Positions 18,231 to 27,212 of a stretch of 64,000 bases of DNA are shown here, piece by piece. Position 1 is the first letter of the stretch, and every line of letters begins with the position of its first letter. The stretch spans positions 53,174-117,173 of the forward strand of contig MGPB01000007.1 in assembly GCA_001795455.1 (NCBI GenBank). The letters run 5' to 3'. Origin of the DNA: Curvibacter sp. GWA2_63_95 (lineage in GTDB: Bacteria > Pseudomonadota > Gammaproteobacteria > Burkholderiales > Burkholderiaceae_C). The position numbers and the translations under genes are program-made. Below the pieces are notes generated by a model. It worked only from the letters and a program-made list of their open reading frames with translations, made no database searches and had not been told where the DNA came from.

Positions 18231-18258
18231 AAAAAGGCCTCGCAAGAGGCCTTTTTTT
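18231..18258 (+). terminator. Terminator between the helicase and reductase genes
   Basis: AAAAAGGCCTC GCAA GAGGCCTTTTTTT. The symmetrical A and T tracts suit termination of both convergent transcripts. Confidence 0.9.
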
Positions 18259-18280
18259 CGTCTGAACGTGGTGTGGTGTG

Positions 18281-19150
18281 TCAGGCCATGCCATTGCGGC
18301 TGGCCAGCTCCACAAACAGGCCTGCATGGTCCAGGTCGGCCAGGCCGTGGTCGATGCCCTGGGCGTAGAGTTGCTCGAACAAGGCGGTGATGGGGGCGTC
18401 AAATCCCACTTCATTGGCCGTGGCCAGGGCATTACGCAAGTCTTTGATTTGTACGGTCATGCGCGCGCGCGGCGCAAAGTCACGGTCCACCATGCGCTGG
18501 CCGTGCACCTGCAGGATGCGGCTGTCGGCAAAGCCACCAGAGATGGCTTCCTTCACCTTGCCCATGTCGGCACCGCCACGCTCGCACAGCAGCAGGGCTT
18601 CCGCCACCACGCCAATGGTGGCGCCCACAATCATCTGGTTGGCGAGCTTGGTCAGTTGCCCAGAGCCAATGGGGCCTACATGGGTCGGGCGACCAAACAC
18701 CTTGAGCACCGGCACCGCGCGTTCAAAGTTGCTGGCCTTGCCGCCCACCATGATGGCCAGCGTGCCCTGTTCGGCACCAACGGTGCCGCCGGACACGGGC
18801 GCATCCAGGTAGTCCACACCCAACTCGCTCAGGCGGGCTGCATGGTCCTTGGCTTCGATGGGTTTGATGGACGACATGTCTACCAACAGCGTGCCGGGCG
18901 CAATGCCGGCCGCCGCACCCAGCTCAAACAACACGTGGCTCACTACACCACCGTGGTCCAGCATGAGGATGACCAACTCGGCGCCGTGAACCGCCTGGGC
19001 AGGGGTCGTGTGAATGGTGGCTCCCAGCGGTGCCAGCGCTTCGGCCTTGCTCCGGGTGCGGTTCCAGACGTGAACCGAATGCCCGGCCTCACACAGGCGG
19101 CGACCCATGGGCAAGCCCATGAGGCCGATGCCGAGTAATGCTATTTTCAT
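18281..19150 (-). CDS. NAD(P)-dependent beta-hydroxyacid dehydrogenase (GarR/GlxR type)
   Basis: A 289-aa member of the 3-hydroxyisobutyrate / 2-hydroxy-3-oxopropionate reductase family. It has the dinucleotide-binding LGIGLMGLPMG at the start, the substrate motif DAPVSGGTVGAE (about residues 117-128) and the catalytic lysine in GQLTKLANQMIVG. The most likely role is tartronate semialdehyde reduction, but the substrate cannot be fixed from sequence. GAGGAG precedes the ATG. It is convergent with the helicase gene and downstream of guaC without obvious functional linkage. Confidence 0.88.
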   Translation of the reverse strand: MKIALLGIGLMGLPMGRRLCEAGHSVHVWNRTRSKAEALAPLGATIHTTPAQAVHGAELVILMLDHGGVVSHVLFELGAAAGIAPGTLLVDMSSIKPIEAKDHAARLSELGVDYLDAPVSGGTVGAEQGTLAIMVGGKASNFERAVPVLKVFGRPTHVGPIGSGQLTKLANQMIVGATIGVVAEALLLCERGGADMGKVKEAISGGFADSRILQVHGQRMVDRDFAPRARMTVQIKDLRNALATANEVGFDAPITALFEQLYAQGIDHGLADLDHAGLFVELASRNGMA

Positions 19151-19257
19151 GGTGTCTCTTGTGCTCCTCGCTACAAGAATAGCGCCAGCCGCCGCAAGGC
19201 GGGTGTCAGAGGGGGATCAAAGGCTGTCGAATCCCTGACAGCCCGTGCCCGTGTCGC

Positions 19258-20235
19258 CTACATCAGCAGGTGCTCGCCTGCGTTGTCACCGCCCAAGGTC
19301 ACGTAGTTCACCTTGCGGATATCCATCAGCTTTTTGCCGCCGGCATAGCTGATGGAGCTTTGCACGTCCTGCTCCATCTCGATCAAGGTGTCGGCCAGCT
19401 TGCCCTTGACGGGTTCCAGGATGCGTTTGCCTTCCACGTGTTTGTATTCGCCCTTGTTGAAGTCGCTGGCCGAGCCGTAGTACTCCTTGTACAGGGCGCC
19501 GTCCACTTCCACGGTCTTGCCGGGCGACTCTTCATGGCCCGCGAACAGCGAACCAATCATCACCATGCTGGCGCCAAAGCGGATGCTCTTGGCAATGTCG
19601 CCGTGGCTGCGGATGCCGCCGTCGGCAATGATGGGTTTGGTCGCCACGCGGGCGCACCATTTCACGGCACTCAGTTGCCAACCGCCGGTGCCAAACCCGG
19701 TCTTGAGCTTGGTAATGCAGACCTTGCCCGGGCCCACGCCCACCTTGGTCGCGTCGGCGCCCCAGTTTTCCAGATCGATCACGGCCTCGGGTGTGGCCAC
19801 ATTGCCCGCGATGACAAAGCTGCCGGGCAGGTGTTTCTTGAGGTAGACGATCATGTCGCGCACGCTGTCGGAGTGGCCGTGGGCGATGTCGATGGTGATG
19901 TACTCGGGGGTGATGCCCAATTGCACCAACTGGTCCACCGTGGCGTAGTCCGGTTTTTTCACGCCCAGCGAGATGGAGGCAAACAGGCCCTTGGCGTGCA
20001 TGGCCTGGATGAACGCAATGTTGTCCAGGTCAAAGCGGTGCATCACGTAGAAGTAGCCGTTTTGCGCCAGCCATTCGCAGATGGACTCGTCCACCACGGT
20101 CTTCATGTTGGCGGGTACGGCGGGAAGGCGGAATTTGCGATTGCCCAGCTCGACGCTGGCGTCGCATTCGGAACGGCTCTCCACCCGGCATTTGCGGGGC
20201 AGCAAGAGGATGTTGTCGTAGTCAAAAATTTCCAT
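19258..20235 (-). CDS. guaC: GMP reductase
   Basis: NADPH-dependent deamination of GMP to IMP, in purine salvage. The 325-aa protein starts [15 protein letters not shown] and has IDIAHGHSD, the catalytic-cysteine loop [17 protein letters not shown] and GGWQLSAV. The length and loop resemble the GuaC2 type described first in Firmicutes, as distinct from the E. coli type. AGGAGC precedes the ATG; an upstream extension is not supported. The 5' region contains two mutually exclusive hairpins, one followed by T7, suggesting attenuation or another RNA-level control. Confidence 0.93.
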   Translation of the reverse strand: MEIFDYDNILLLPRKCRVESRSECDASVELGNRKFRLPAVPANMKTVVDESICEWLAQNGYFYVMHRFDLDNIAFIQAMHAKGLFASISLGVKKPDYATVDQLVQLGITPEYITIDIAHGHSDSVRDMIVYLKKHLPGSFVIAGNVATPEAVIDLENWGADATKVGVGPGKVCITKLKTGFGTGGWQLSAVKWCARVATKPIIADGGIRSHGDIAKSIRFGASMVMIGSLFAGHEESPGKTVEVDGALYKEYYGSASDFNKGEYKHVEGKRILEPVKGKLADTLIEMEQDVQSSISYAGGKKLMDIRKVNYVTLGGDNAGEHLLM

Positions 20236-20287
20236 GGCCCAAGCTCCTATCCAAAGTTTCAGGTTCAAAACGATGGGCGCTTGGAAC

Positions 20288-20332
20288 GGACCCGGCCATA
20301 AAAAAACCGGGTCCCAATTGCTTGGGCCCGGT
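20288..20332 (-). promoter_or_regulatory. guaC leader: terminator-like hairpin with overlapping alternative hairpin
   Basis: On the minus strand, ACCGGGCCCAA pairs with TTGGGACCCGGT (11 bp, one bulge, 4-nt loop; 20306-20332) and is followed by T7. The 3' arm can instead pair with CCGGGTCC further on (20288-20295 with 20307-20314, 8 bp perfect). The guaC ATG is about 52 nt downstream. A TAGAAT (20338-20343, minus) just upstream could make this the extreme 5' end of the mRNA, in which case it may protect the transcript and not end it. Confidence 0.5.
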
Positions 20333-20413
20333 GCGCGATTCTAGGCGGATTGGGGGGCGGGCGGTATATGGTTTTTTGTATGGAGCCCAAACAGGCGGTG
20401 CGCTGTGCCTTTC

Positions 20414-20419
20414 TACAAT
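20414..20419 (+). promoter_or_regulatory. -10-like hexamer, leaderless start of uvrD
   Basis: TACAAT ends 6 nt before the ATG at 20426. No Shine-Dalgarno is visible. Confidence 0.45.
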
Positions 20420-20425
20420 CGGGGC

Positions 20426-22858
20426 ATGCATTCCCTCGCCGCCCCTGGCAACACCTCCCCCCTGCTACACAACCTCAACCCCGAGCAACTGGCTGCCGTG
20501 ACGCTGCCGGCCGAGCACGCGCTCATTCTGGCGGGGGCTGGGTCGGGCAAGACCCGGGTGCTCACCACGCGCATTGCCTGGTTGCTGCAGAACGGCTACG
20601 TCTCGCCCGGCGGCATTCTGGCCGTCACCTTTACCAACAAGGCGGCCAAGGAAATGATGACGCGCCTCTCAGCCATGCTGCCGGTGAATGTGCGCGGCAT
20701 GTGGATTGGCACCTTCCACGGCTTGTGCAACCGCTTTCTGCGGGCGCACTACAAGAATGCGGGGCTGCCCCAAGCCTTCCAGATTCTCGATACGCAGGAC
20801 CAGCTGTCCGCCATCAAGCGCCTGTGCAAGCAGTACAACATCGACACCGAGCGCTTTCCGCCCAAACAGCTGGGCTGGTTCATCGGCAACTGCAAGGAAG
20901 AGGGCCTGCGCCCCAAGGATGTGGTGGCCAGTGACCCCGATACGCGCAAGAAGATCGAGGTCTACCAACTCTACGAAGACCAGTGCCAGCGCGAAGGCGT
21001 AGTGGACTTTGGTGAGCTGATGCTGCGCTCCTACGAGCTGCTGCGCGACAACGCACCCATCCGCGAGCACTACCAGCGGCGTTTTCGCCACATCCTGATC
21101 GACGAGTTCCAGGACACCAACAAGCTGCAATACGCCTGGATCAAGATGATCGCCGGTGTAGGGCAGGGCGGCAATGACCAGGGCGGTGGCGCGGTACTGG
21201 CCGTGGGCGATGACGACCAGAGCATCTACGCCTTCCGCGGCGCGCGCGTGGGCAACATGACCGACTTTGTGCGTGAGTTTCAGGTGCGCCAGCAGATCAA
21301 ACTGGAGCAGAACTACCGCAGCTACAGCAATATCCTGGACAGCGCCAACGCGCTCATCAGCCACAACAGCCGTCGCCTGGGCAAAAACCTGCGCACCGAG
21401 CAGGGCGCTGGCGAGTCGGTGCGGGTGTACGAGGCCCCCACCGACTTTGCCGAGGCCCAATGGATGGTGGACGAGATGAAGCAACTCATCCGCGACGACG
21501 TGGAGCGCAAAGAGATTGCCGTGCTCTACCGCAGCAATGCGCAGAGCCGGGTGATTGAAACCGGCTTGTTCAACGCGGGCATTCCGTACCGCGTGTACGG
21601 GGGCTTGCGCTTCTTTGAGCGCGCCGAAATCAAACATGCGCTGGCCTACTTGCGCCTCCTGGAGAACCCCAACGACGACACCAGCTTTTTGCGCGTGGTG
21701 AACTTCCCGGCACGTGGCATTGGCGCACGCAGCCTGGAGCTATTGCAGGACGAGGCCAAGGCCACGGGCTGCTCGCTGCACGATGCCGTCAGCACCCTGA
21801 GCGGCCGCCCCGGTGCGGTGATTGCGGGTTTTGTCGCCAAGCTGGACGTGCTGCGCGAGCAGACTGCGGGCCTGAACCTCAAGGACATCATCAAGCTGAT
21901 GCTGGACAACAGCGGCCTGCTGGAGCACTACCGCAACGAGCGCGAAGGCGAAGACCGCGTGGAGAACCTGGACGAACTGGTCAACGCTGCCGAGAGTTTT
22001 GTGATGCAGGAAGGCTTTGGCCGTGAGGCGCCGGGCATGGTGCAGTTGGTGAGTGCGCCCCATGCCGTGACCCAAAGCCCGGCCAGCCAGGGCCTGAGCG
22101 GTGCAGCGCTGGACAGCGTGCCTGACGAGTTCGGCGACACCGGCGAAACCCTCTCGCCGCTGCAAGCCTTCCTGACCCACGCGGCACTGGAAGCGGGCGA
22201 CAACATGGCCGCTGCCGGGCAGGACGCGATCCAACTGATGACGGTGCACAGCTCCAAGGGACTGGAATTCGACTGTGTGTTCATCACCGGCATGGAGGAG
22301 GGCCTGTTCCCCCACGAGAACTCCATGAGCGACCATGATGGCCTGGAGGAAGAACGGCGCCTGGCCTATGTGGCCATCACGCGTGCGCGCAAACGCCTGT
22401 ACCTCTCGCACTCACAGACTCGTATGCTGCACGGCCAGACGCGCTTCAACCTCAAGAGCCGTTTCTTTGACGAGTTGCCCGAGGAATGCCTCAAGTACCT
22501 CACGCCCAAACAGCAAGCCATGCCGACGGGGGGGGGATTTGGCAGTGGGGGCTATGGCGGCTCCGGCAACAGCTGGGGTGGCGGTGGCTATGCTACGAAT
22601 TCAGGAGCTTCTCGCGCATATTCCACGGGCGCTGGAGGCACATTTGGCACTTATTCTGCGCCTCAGAAAGAGGTGGTGCGCAAAGAGGAACCCACTGGCC
22701 TGCGTAAGGGGCAGAAGGTGTTCCACGCCAAGTTCGGCGAGGGCACGGTGCTCACCCTGGAGGGCGCGGGCGACGATGCGCGCGCGCAGATCAACTTCCC
22801 CCGCCACGGCACCAAGTGGCTGGCCCTGAGCGTGGCCAAACTCACGCCCGTACCCTGA
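20426..22858 (+). CDS. uvrD: UvrD/PcrA-type DNA helicase II
   Basis: SF1A 3'-5' DNA helicase for nucleotide excision and mismatch repair, 810 aa. It carries LNPEQLAAV (Q motif), LAGAGSGKTRVLTTR (Walker A), TFTNKAAKEM, DEFQDTNKLQ (Walker B), GDDDQSIYAFRGA, QNYRS, VHSSKGLEFDCVF and AYVAITRARKRLYLS. The C-terminal 60 residues form the Tudor-like RNA polymerase/DNA-binding tail (KGQKVFHAKFGEGTVL). Codons 723-740 in the glycine-rich linker are a copy of the 54-bp repeat. Initiation looks leaderless. It is followed closely by the ABM-domain gene. Confidence 0.95.
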   Translation: MHSLAAPGNTSPLLHNLNPEQLAAVTLPAEHALILAGAGSGKTRVLTTRIAWLLQNGYVSPGGILAVTFTNKAAKEMMTRLSAMLPVNVRGMWIGTFHGLCNRFLRAHYKNAGLPQAFQILDTQDQLSAIKRLCKQYNIDTERFPPKQLGWFIGNCKEEGLRPKDVVASDPDTRKKIEVYQLYEDQCQREGVVDFGELMLRSYELLRDNAPIREHYQRRFRHILIDEFQDTNKLQYAWIKMIAGVGQGGNDQGGGAVLAVGDDDQSIYAFRGARVGNMTDFVREFQVRQQIKLEQNYRSYSNILDSANALISHNSRRLGKNLRTEQGAGESVRVYEAPTDFAEAQWMVDEMKQLIRDDVERKEIAVLYRSNAQSRVIETGLFNAGIPYRVYGGLRFFERAEIKHALAYLRLLENPNDDTSFLRVVNFPARGIGARSLELLQDEAKATGCSLHDAVSTLSGRPGAVIAGFVAKLDVLREQTAGLNLKDIIKLMLDNSGLLEHYRNEREGEDRVENLDELVNAAESFVMQEGFGREAPGMVQLVSAPHAVTQSPASQGLSGAALDSVPDEFGDTGETLSPLQAFLTHAALEAGDNMAAAGQDAIQLMTVHSSKGLEFDCVFITGMEEGLFPHENSMSDHDGLEEERRLAYVAITRARKRLYLSHSQTRMLHGQTRFNLKSRFFDELPEECLKYLTPKQQAMPTGGGFGSGGYGGSGNSWGGGGYATNSGASRAYSTGAGGTFGTYSAPQKEVVRKEEPTGLRKGQKVFHAKFGEGTVLTLEGAGDDARAQINFPRHGTKWLALSVAKLTPVP
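22592..22645 (-). repeat. 54-bp dispersed repeat, copy R3 (inside uvrD)
   Basis: Reverse-orientation copy that begins exactly on a codon boundary and spans 18 codons of the uvrD linker (ATNSGASRAYSTGAGGTF). It falls between the helicase core and the C-terminal domain. Confidence 0.75.
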
Positions 22859-22874
22859 CTTTCTGGAGACTCCC

Positions 22875-23195
22875 ATGAGCCTGGACATTGCCAACACCCC
22901 ACCCGCGCCTTACTACGCGGTCATCTTCACCAGCCTGCGCACCGCAGTGGACGAGGGGTATGGCGACATGGCCGACAAGATGGTGGCACTGGCCGCGCAG
23001 CAGCCGGGCTTTCTGGGCGTGGAGTCCGCGCGTGATGGGCTGGGCATTACGGTGTCGTACTGGAAAGACCTCGAATCCATCCGCGCCTGGAAGGCCAACG
23101 CCGAGCACCAGGTGGCGCAGCAGCTGGGCCACGCCAAGTGGTACGCGGCATTCAAGACCCGCATTGCAAAGGTGGAGCGCGACTACGCACTCTGA
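22875..23195 (+). CDS. ABM (antibiotic biosynthesis monooxygenase) domain protein
   Basis: A 106-aa dimeric alpha/beta-barrel protein of the ABM/YcnE-like group. It has YYAVIFTSLRT, QQPGFLGVESARD and the conserved TVSYWKDLESIRAWKANAEH. Members include heme-degrading and quinol monooxygenases as well as proteins with no known activity; no function is assigned. GGAG precedes the ATG by eight bases. It starts 16 bp after uvrD, so co-transcription is likely. Confidence 0.85.
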   Translation: MSLDIANTPPAPYYAVIFTSLRTAVDEGYGDMADKMVALAAQQPGFLGVESARDGLGITVSYWKDLESIRAWKANAEHQVAQQLGHAKWYAAFKTRIAKVERDYAL

Positions 23196-23203
23196 TAAGA
23201 GAC

Positions 23204-23257
23204 AAATCGGCCTCTAGCCCGCGCAACGTCTGCGCGAGCAGCTATCAAAAAAATAGC
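23204..23257 (+). repeat. 54-bp dispersed repeat, copy R4
   Basis: Intergenic copy nearly identical to the consensus (AAATCGGCCTCTAGCCC, TGCGCGAGCAGCTATC, ATAGC). Its A7 tract, read on the minus strand, forms the T-run of the phoX terminator. Confidence 0.88.
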
Positions 23258-23280
23258 GGGCTGCATTGCTGCAGCCCGCT
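23247..23280 (-). terminator. Rho-independent terminator of phoX
   Basis: AGCGGGCTGCA pairs perfectly with TGCAGCCCGCT around TTGC. On the minus strand it is followed by ATTTTTTT, which comes from repeat R4. It lies 34 bp after the phoX stop. Confidence 0.8.
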
Positions 23281-23313
23281 GATGTTGCCACCCCGCAAGG
23301 CGGGGCAAACAGC

Positions 23314-25530
23314 TTAGCTACCGATCACGCCGCCATCTTTCTTGGTGATGACGATGGTGGCCGAGCGGGGGCGCTGGCCAGCACCGTAGCCGGCGTTGGC
23401 AGGCCACTGGCTGGTGTACTTGGCAGGGTTGCCAATCTCGGCCATGGGCGTGTTCTCGCCGGGGTGCTGGATGTTGATGAACATCGCTTTGCCGTCCGGG
23501 GTTTCGCACAGGCCGGTGATTTCGCAGTCCACCGGGCCTACCAGGAAGCGCTTGAGAATGTCTGGCGACTGCGACTTGCCCATGTAGGTGTCCACACGCT
23601 TTTCGCTGCCATCGGGGCGCTTGTAGGTCAGGGTTTTCTTGCCGCCGTCACCCACCTTGCCGGGAACGCCGGCCAGCAACATGCAGTTGGTCTTGTCGGT
23701 GTAGGCGCTGTCGTCGGTCTGGATCCAGCACAGGCCAGTGGCCTGGCTGAAGGCCAAACCGTCGGGCGCGGACATGTCGTTTTCGTCGGTCAGGTTGGAC
23801 AGGTTCACCTTGGACTTGTCGGCATCGGCTTCCGAGGCAAACAGGTAGATGTCCCACTTGAAGGCGGTGTCGGCCGGGTTGGCCTGCGCCACACGGATGA
23901 TGTGGCCGTTGACGTTGCCCTTGCTTTCCTTGCTGCCCTTCATGTCGCTGTAGACACGCGGGTTGGCCGCATCGGCACCCATGTCGCCGTCCACGGTGCG
24001 GTTGCTGTTGTTGGTCAGCGTCATGTAGAAATCGCCGGTGCGGGGGTTGATGCCACCCCACTCAGGACGGTCCATCTTGGTCGCGCTCACGCCATCAGCG
24101 GCCAGGCGCGTGAAGATGGCCACGTCGGCATCGGACTTGAATTCGAAGTCAGGGTTGGCCGCCACCACGGGGTTGTTCATGGACAACTCGATCCAGTTGC
24201 CGGTGCCGTCGTCCCTGAAGCTGGCGACATACAGCGTGCCCTTGTCCAGGTACTTGTCACCCACGGCCATGCGGTTGCTGGCGTTGGCGTCCGCAGCGTC
24301 CCACTTGGCGGCAGAGACAAACTTGTACATGTATTCGCCGCGGGAGTCGTCACCCATGTAGGCCACGATAGGCTGGCCGGCCACGGCCTTGGCAAAGCTC
24401 ACGCTCTCGTGGGCAAAGCGGCCCAAGCCGGTGCGCTTGCGCACGGGCTGGCTGCCGTCGTAGGCGTCCATTTCCACCACGAAGCCAAAGGTGTTCATCT
24501 CGTTGCGGTAGTCGGCTTTGGCGTTGGCACCCAGGGCGCCGTTGTTCCAGCGCACGTACTTGTCTGCGCTGCCTGCACTCTCCCAGCCGTGGCGGCTGGC
24601 GGCACCCGCAGGGCGGCCATAACGCACCAGTCCCGCAACCTGTTTGTCCTTCTTGCCGCGGCGTTCGTCGTCCTTGGCATCGCGGTGGAAGTAACCAAAC
24701 CAGTTTTCTTCACCCGACACAAAGGTGCCCCAGGGCGTTTTGCCGGTGCCGCAGTTGTTGAGGGTGCCGCGGGCGCGGGTGGCGTCGGGGCTGAATTGGG
24801 TCACCAGGTGCTCGCTACCCTTGGCCGGGCCGGCGATCAGCACCTCGGTCATGGTGGTCACACGGCGGTTGTAGTTGGAGGCCGGCTTGTAGGTCCACTG
24901 GCCATTGTTTGCCGCCACTTCCACCACGGACAGGCCGTGGATGGCGAGTTCCTTGTCCACTTCGGAGGCCGGGCGGGGCAGGGTGCTGGTGCCGCCGTTG
25001 CTGTGGATGAAGAAAGAGCTGAGTTTCTGGTCGGTGGTGGCTTCGTGGTTCACGGCCAACACAGCGCGTGTGGTGCCGTTGGCAGAAGGTTTGCCGTTGG
25101 CGTCCAGGCCAAAGTACTCCATGCCGTCGTGGTGGTCACCGGCGCGGTTGTCCCAGTCGGTGTCGGTGCCATCGTTCTTGAAGGCGGCAGTGCTGGCCTT
25201 GAGTGGGTCACCCAATGCGTAGATGACTTGCACGTTGTAGCCCGCAGGCACCACCACTTTGTCGGCCAGGCTCTTGCCCACCGCAGCAAAACCCAAGGAG
25301 GACAGGGGGGCTGTCATGCCAGCCGCAGTGCCTGCACCGGTCGATGCCGTGGCGCAGCCGGTCAGCGCACCAGCGCCGAAAAGCGAGGTGGCTGCTGCAC
25401 CCATGCCGCCCAGCAGCAGACCGCGGCGGTTCAGGCGGGCGGTCATGATGTGGTCGATATGCGGATTGGCGGTGGTGTTGGAGTCTTCGTTGTTGAAGAA
25501 GTCGCTGGAGGAGCGGGTGGTGTCGGTCAT
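23314..25530 (-). CDS. phoX: PhoX-family alkaline phosphatase, Tat-exported
   Basis: Calcium/iron-dependent extracytoplasmic phosphatase that releases phosphate from phosphoesters (DUF839 family), 738 aa. After a short cytoplasmic start comes a twin-arginine signal, LNRRGLLLGGMGAAATSLFG, ending in ALTGCA, which also resembles a lipobox. Conserved stretches include AVNHEATTD, GGTSTLPRP, FVSGEENWFGYF, WGGINPRTGDFYMTLTNN and TPDGKAMFINIQHPG. A candidate Pho box lies 48 bp before the ATG, in line with phosphate-starvation control. It stands alone, divergent from nothing. Confidence 0.92.
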   Translation of the reverse strand: MTDTTRSSSDFFNNEDSNTTANPHIDHIMTARLNRRGLLLGGMGAAATSLFGAGALTGCATASTGAGTAAGMTAPLSSLGFAAVGKSLADKVVVPAGYNVQVIYALGDPLKASTAAFKNDGTDTDWDNRAGDHHDGMEYFGLDANGKPSANGTTRAVLAVNHEATTDQKLSSFFIHSNGGTSTLPRPASEVDKELAIHGLSVVEVAANNGQWTYKPASNYNRRVTTMTEVLIAGPAKGSEHLVTQFSPDATRARGTLNNCGTGKTPWGTFVSGEENWFGYFHRDAKDDERRGKKDKQVAGLVRYGRPAGAASRHGWESAGSADKYVRWNNGALGANAKADYRNEMNTFGFVVEMDAYDGSQPVRKRTGLGRFAHESVSFAKAVAGQPIVAYMGDDSRGEYMYKFVSAAKWDAADANASNRMAVGDKYLDKGTLYVASFRDDGTGNWIELSMNNPVVAANPDFEFKSDADVAIFTRLAADGVSATKMDRPEWGGINPRTGDFYMTLTNNSNRTVDGDMGADAANPRVYSDMKGSKESKGNVNGHIIRVAQANPADTAFKWDIYLFASEADADKSKVNLSNLTDENDMSAPDGLAFSQATGLCWIQTDDSAYTDKTNCMLLAGVPGKVGDGGKKTLTYKRPDGSEKRVDTYMGKSQSPDILKRFLVGPVDCEITGLCETPDGKAMFINIQHPGENTPMAEIGNPAKYTSQWPANAGYGAGQRPRSATIVITKKDGGVIGS

Positions 25531-25577
25531 GCAAGAGGCCTCAAGTTAAACAAGCCTGCGTAGCATGCGTCGGTGAT

Positions 25578-25595
25578 GTTTCAGCTGTGTGACAG
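25578..25595 (-). promoter_or_regulatory. Candidate Pho box upstream of phoX
   Basis: On the minus strand, CTGTCAC ACAG CTGAAAC is a direct repeat of CTGNNAC with 4-nt spacing, close to the PhoB consensus CTGTCAT-N4-CTGTCAT. A weak -10, CATGCT, follows after 10 nt, the usual spacing for PhoB-activated promoters. Confidence 0.5.
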
Positions 25596-25656
25596 TGGTG
25601 CGCGCTGGCGGGGTGCTGCTTCGGTATCTTGCAAGGCCGCCGCTCGCAAGGCCAAA

Positions 25657-25674
25657 CCCTGTGGGGCCACAGGG
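25657..25674 (-). terminator. Weak hairpin after the FecR-domain gene
   Basis: CCCTGTGG pairs with CCACAGGG, with only TTT following on the minus strand, just beyond the stop of the FecR-domain gene. Termination is possible but weak. Confidence 0.3.
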
Positions 25675-25678
25675 CGCT

Positions 25679-26437
25679 TTAGCGGGTCAGACTCTCGGCC
25701 GGGTGGGGCTGGTCGGGCTTTTCGTCCATGTAGCCCTTGCCGTCCTTCACCCCTTTGCGGCCCAGTACCTGCCAGGCGGTACGCTGGTCCACCAGCTGGG
25801 CCAAAAACTCCAGCTCTTCGTCGGTGTGGTTCAGGGCTTTGGCTGGGGTCAGGCTGCGGCCGTCTTTGGGCTGTACTTCACCCCAGAAAGCCTGGTGGTA
25901 GTTGGAGCGGCTCACGGTCCTGTCGTTGCCCGAGGACATGTCTACCGTGCCGTAGCAGTTGCAGAAGTAGCTGCGTCCGCCTTGGTTCTCAAAAATCTCG
26001 GTGTAGACGCCGGTGCCGCGGATACCGGCGGTCATGGTGGGGGTGACGATCTGGCGGTTGCTGCCTTTGCCCCAGACGCTGACCACGGCACCGGTCACTA
26101 GGCGCAGCAGGCTCACGGCGTTGAGGCTGGCACCACGCTCTACCGTCATGTGGGAGTTTTGCCGCACATGGAAGGCCGAGTTGCCAATCACAAACACCAG
26201 GCGGGAGCCCGGGCCGGTGACGATTTCATCGCCGCTTTGCACACCTTGCTGGGACAACAGGCGCCGACCATTCACCGTAGCGTCACCCACCAGTTCCACC
26301 ACATTGCTGCGCGACTGGGCGTGCGCGGCAGCAAAGCCGCCCATGCTGGTCCACGCAGCGGCGGCCTGCAAAAAGCCGCGGCGCTGGAACCACAGCACTT
26401 CGCTGTCACTGCGGCCGTCAAGGGTGTGCTGGGTCAT
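25679..26437 (-). CDS. FecR-domain exported protein
   Basis: A 252-aa protein with an RR-containing export signal (WFQRRGFLQAAAAWTSMGGFAAAHA) and a FecR-type domain (residues about 45-150: VVELVGDATVNGRRL, GDEIVTGPGSRLVF, TPTMTAGIRGTGVYTE). FecR domains occur in iron-signal transducers and in many periplasmic proteins of unknown role. Here there is no sigma factor or TonB receptor nearby, so iron signalling is not supported. A tight cysteine pair, YFCNCYG, might bind metal. AGGAG precedes the ATG, which lies inside the 3' end of the upstream membrane-protein gene (20-bp overlap). Confidence 0.82.
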   Translation of the reverse strand: MTQHTLDGRSDSEVLWFQRRGFLQAAAAWTSMGGFAAAHAQSRSNVVELVGDATVNGRRLLSQQGVQSGDEIVTGPGSRLVFVIGNSAFHVRQNSHMTVERGASLNAVSLLRLVTGAVVSVWGKGSNRQIVTPTMTAGIRGTGVYTEIFENQGGRSYFCNCYGTVDMSSGNDRTVSRSNYHQAFWGEVQPKDGRSLTPAKALNHTDEELEFLAQLVDQRTAWQVLGRKGVKDGKGYMDEKPDQPHPAESLTR

Positions 26438-27212
26438 GCGGGTCTCCTGGGCTGACTTCAAAGGTGTCGTCAAACGTGAAATAGAGCGAAGTGAAGAACA
26501 TGGCCGCCATGGCCATGCCCATGGGAAACAGCAGGGCGCCGACCAGTTGTGGACTCCCCAGCAGCGCAGAAACAATGGCCACCGCCAGGCCCATGCCCAA
26601 AAAGGCTGCCAGCCAGGTCAGGCCGAATACTGCGAAGGCCCAGAAGTTGCGCATGCAGGCCACAAAGCTGAAGAACAGGCTCTTGACGGGAGAAATGCTG
26701 TGCCAGTGCACCAGCGCAGGGGCATGCCAGAACAGCAGCGACAAAGGCAGGTACAGCGCCATGGCAGCCAGGGCGGCCCACTCAAAGTCACTTTGCATCA
26801 GCAGCTCGGTACTGAGTTCGCCACCCACCAGGTACAGGCGTGCAAACTGCCCGCCGTCCACCAGCGCCGACAGGCCCATGACCAGCAAAAAGCCCAGCGC
26901 ATACAGCCCGCCCAGCACCAGCATGCCGCGCAGCTGTTGCTGCCCGGCGCGGAAAGCGCTGACCAGCACGGCAGGCATGGGGAACTTGCCCTTGGTGGTC
27001 TCTTGGGTGGCCGCCATCAGGCCCAGGGTGGCCGCAGGCAGCAGGGCCAGGGCCACGATGCTGCCCAGCACCGGCACCATGCTGAGCACCGACATGGCCG
27101 CCATGAATAGGAAGAACAGGCCCGAGAGGGCCAGCGGCTGTTTGAAGAAGGTGCGCATGCCCATCTTCACCCACACCGCGCCCTGTCGGGCCGGCACGAT
27201 GCGCAGCTTCAT
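26418..27212 (-). CDS. BPSS1780-family membrane protein
   Basis: A 264-aa integral membrane protein with six to seven hydrophobic spans and the N-terminus MKLRIVPARQGAVWVKMGMR, typical of the BPSS1780 family of betaproteobacteria. Function is unknown. The ATG overlaps the thrB stop (ATGA) and the 3' end overlaps the FecR-domain gene, so the three genes are translated as a coupled set. Nothing in the sequence indicates a transported substrate. Confidence 0.8.
   Translation of the reverse strand: MKLRIVPARQGAVWVKMGMRTFFKQPLALSGLFFLFMAAMSVLSMVPVLGSIVALALLPAATLGLMAATQETTKGKFPMPAVLVSAFRAGQQQLRGMLVLGGLYALGFLLVMGLSALVDGGQFARLYLVGGELSTELLMQSDFEWAALAAMALYLPLSLLFWHAPALVHWHSISPVKSLFFSFVACMRNFWAFAVFGLTWLAAFLGMGLAVAIVSALLGSPQLVGALLFPMGMAMAAMFFTSLYFTFDDTFEVSPGDPHDPAHP

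Noticed and set aside
25679..26437. FecR protein as part of an iron-responsive cell-surface signalling system
   Set aside because: There is no ECF sigma factor or TonB-dependent receptor nearby, and the protein has its own export signal.
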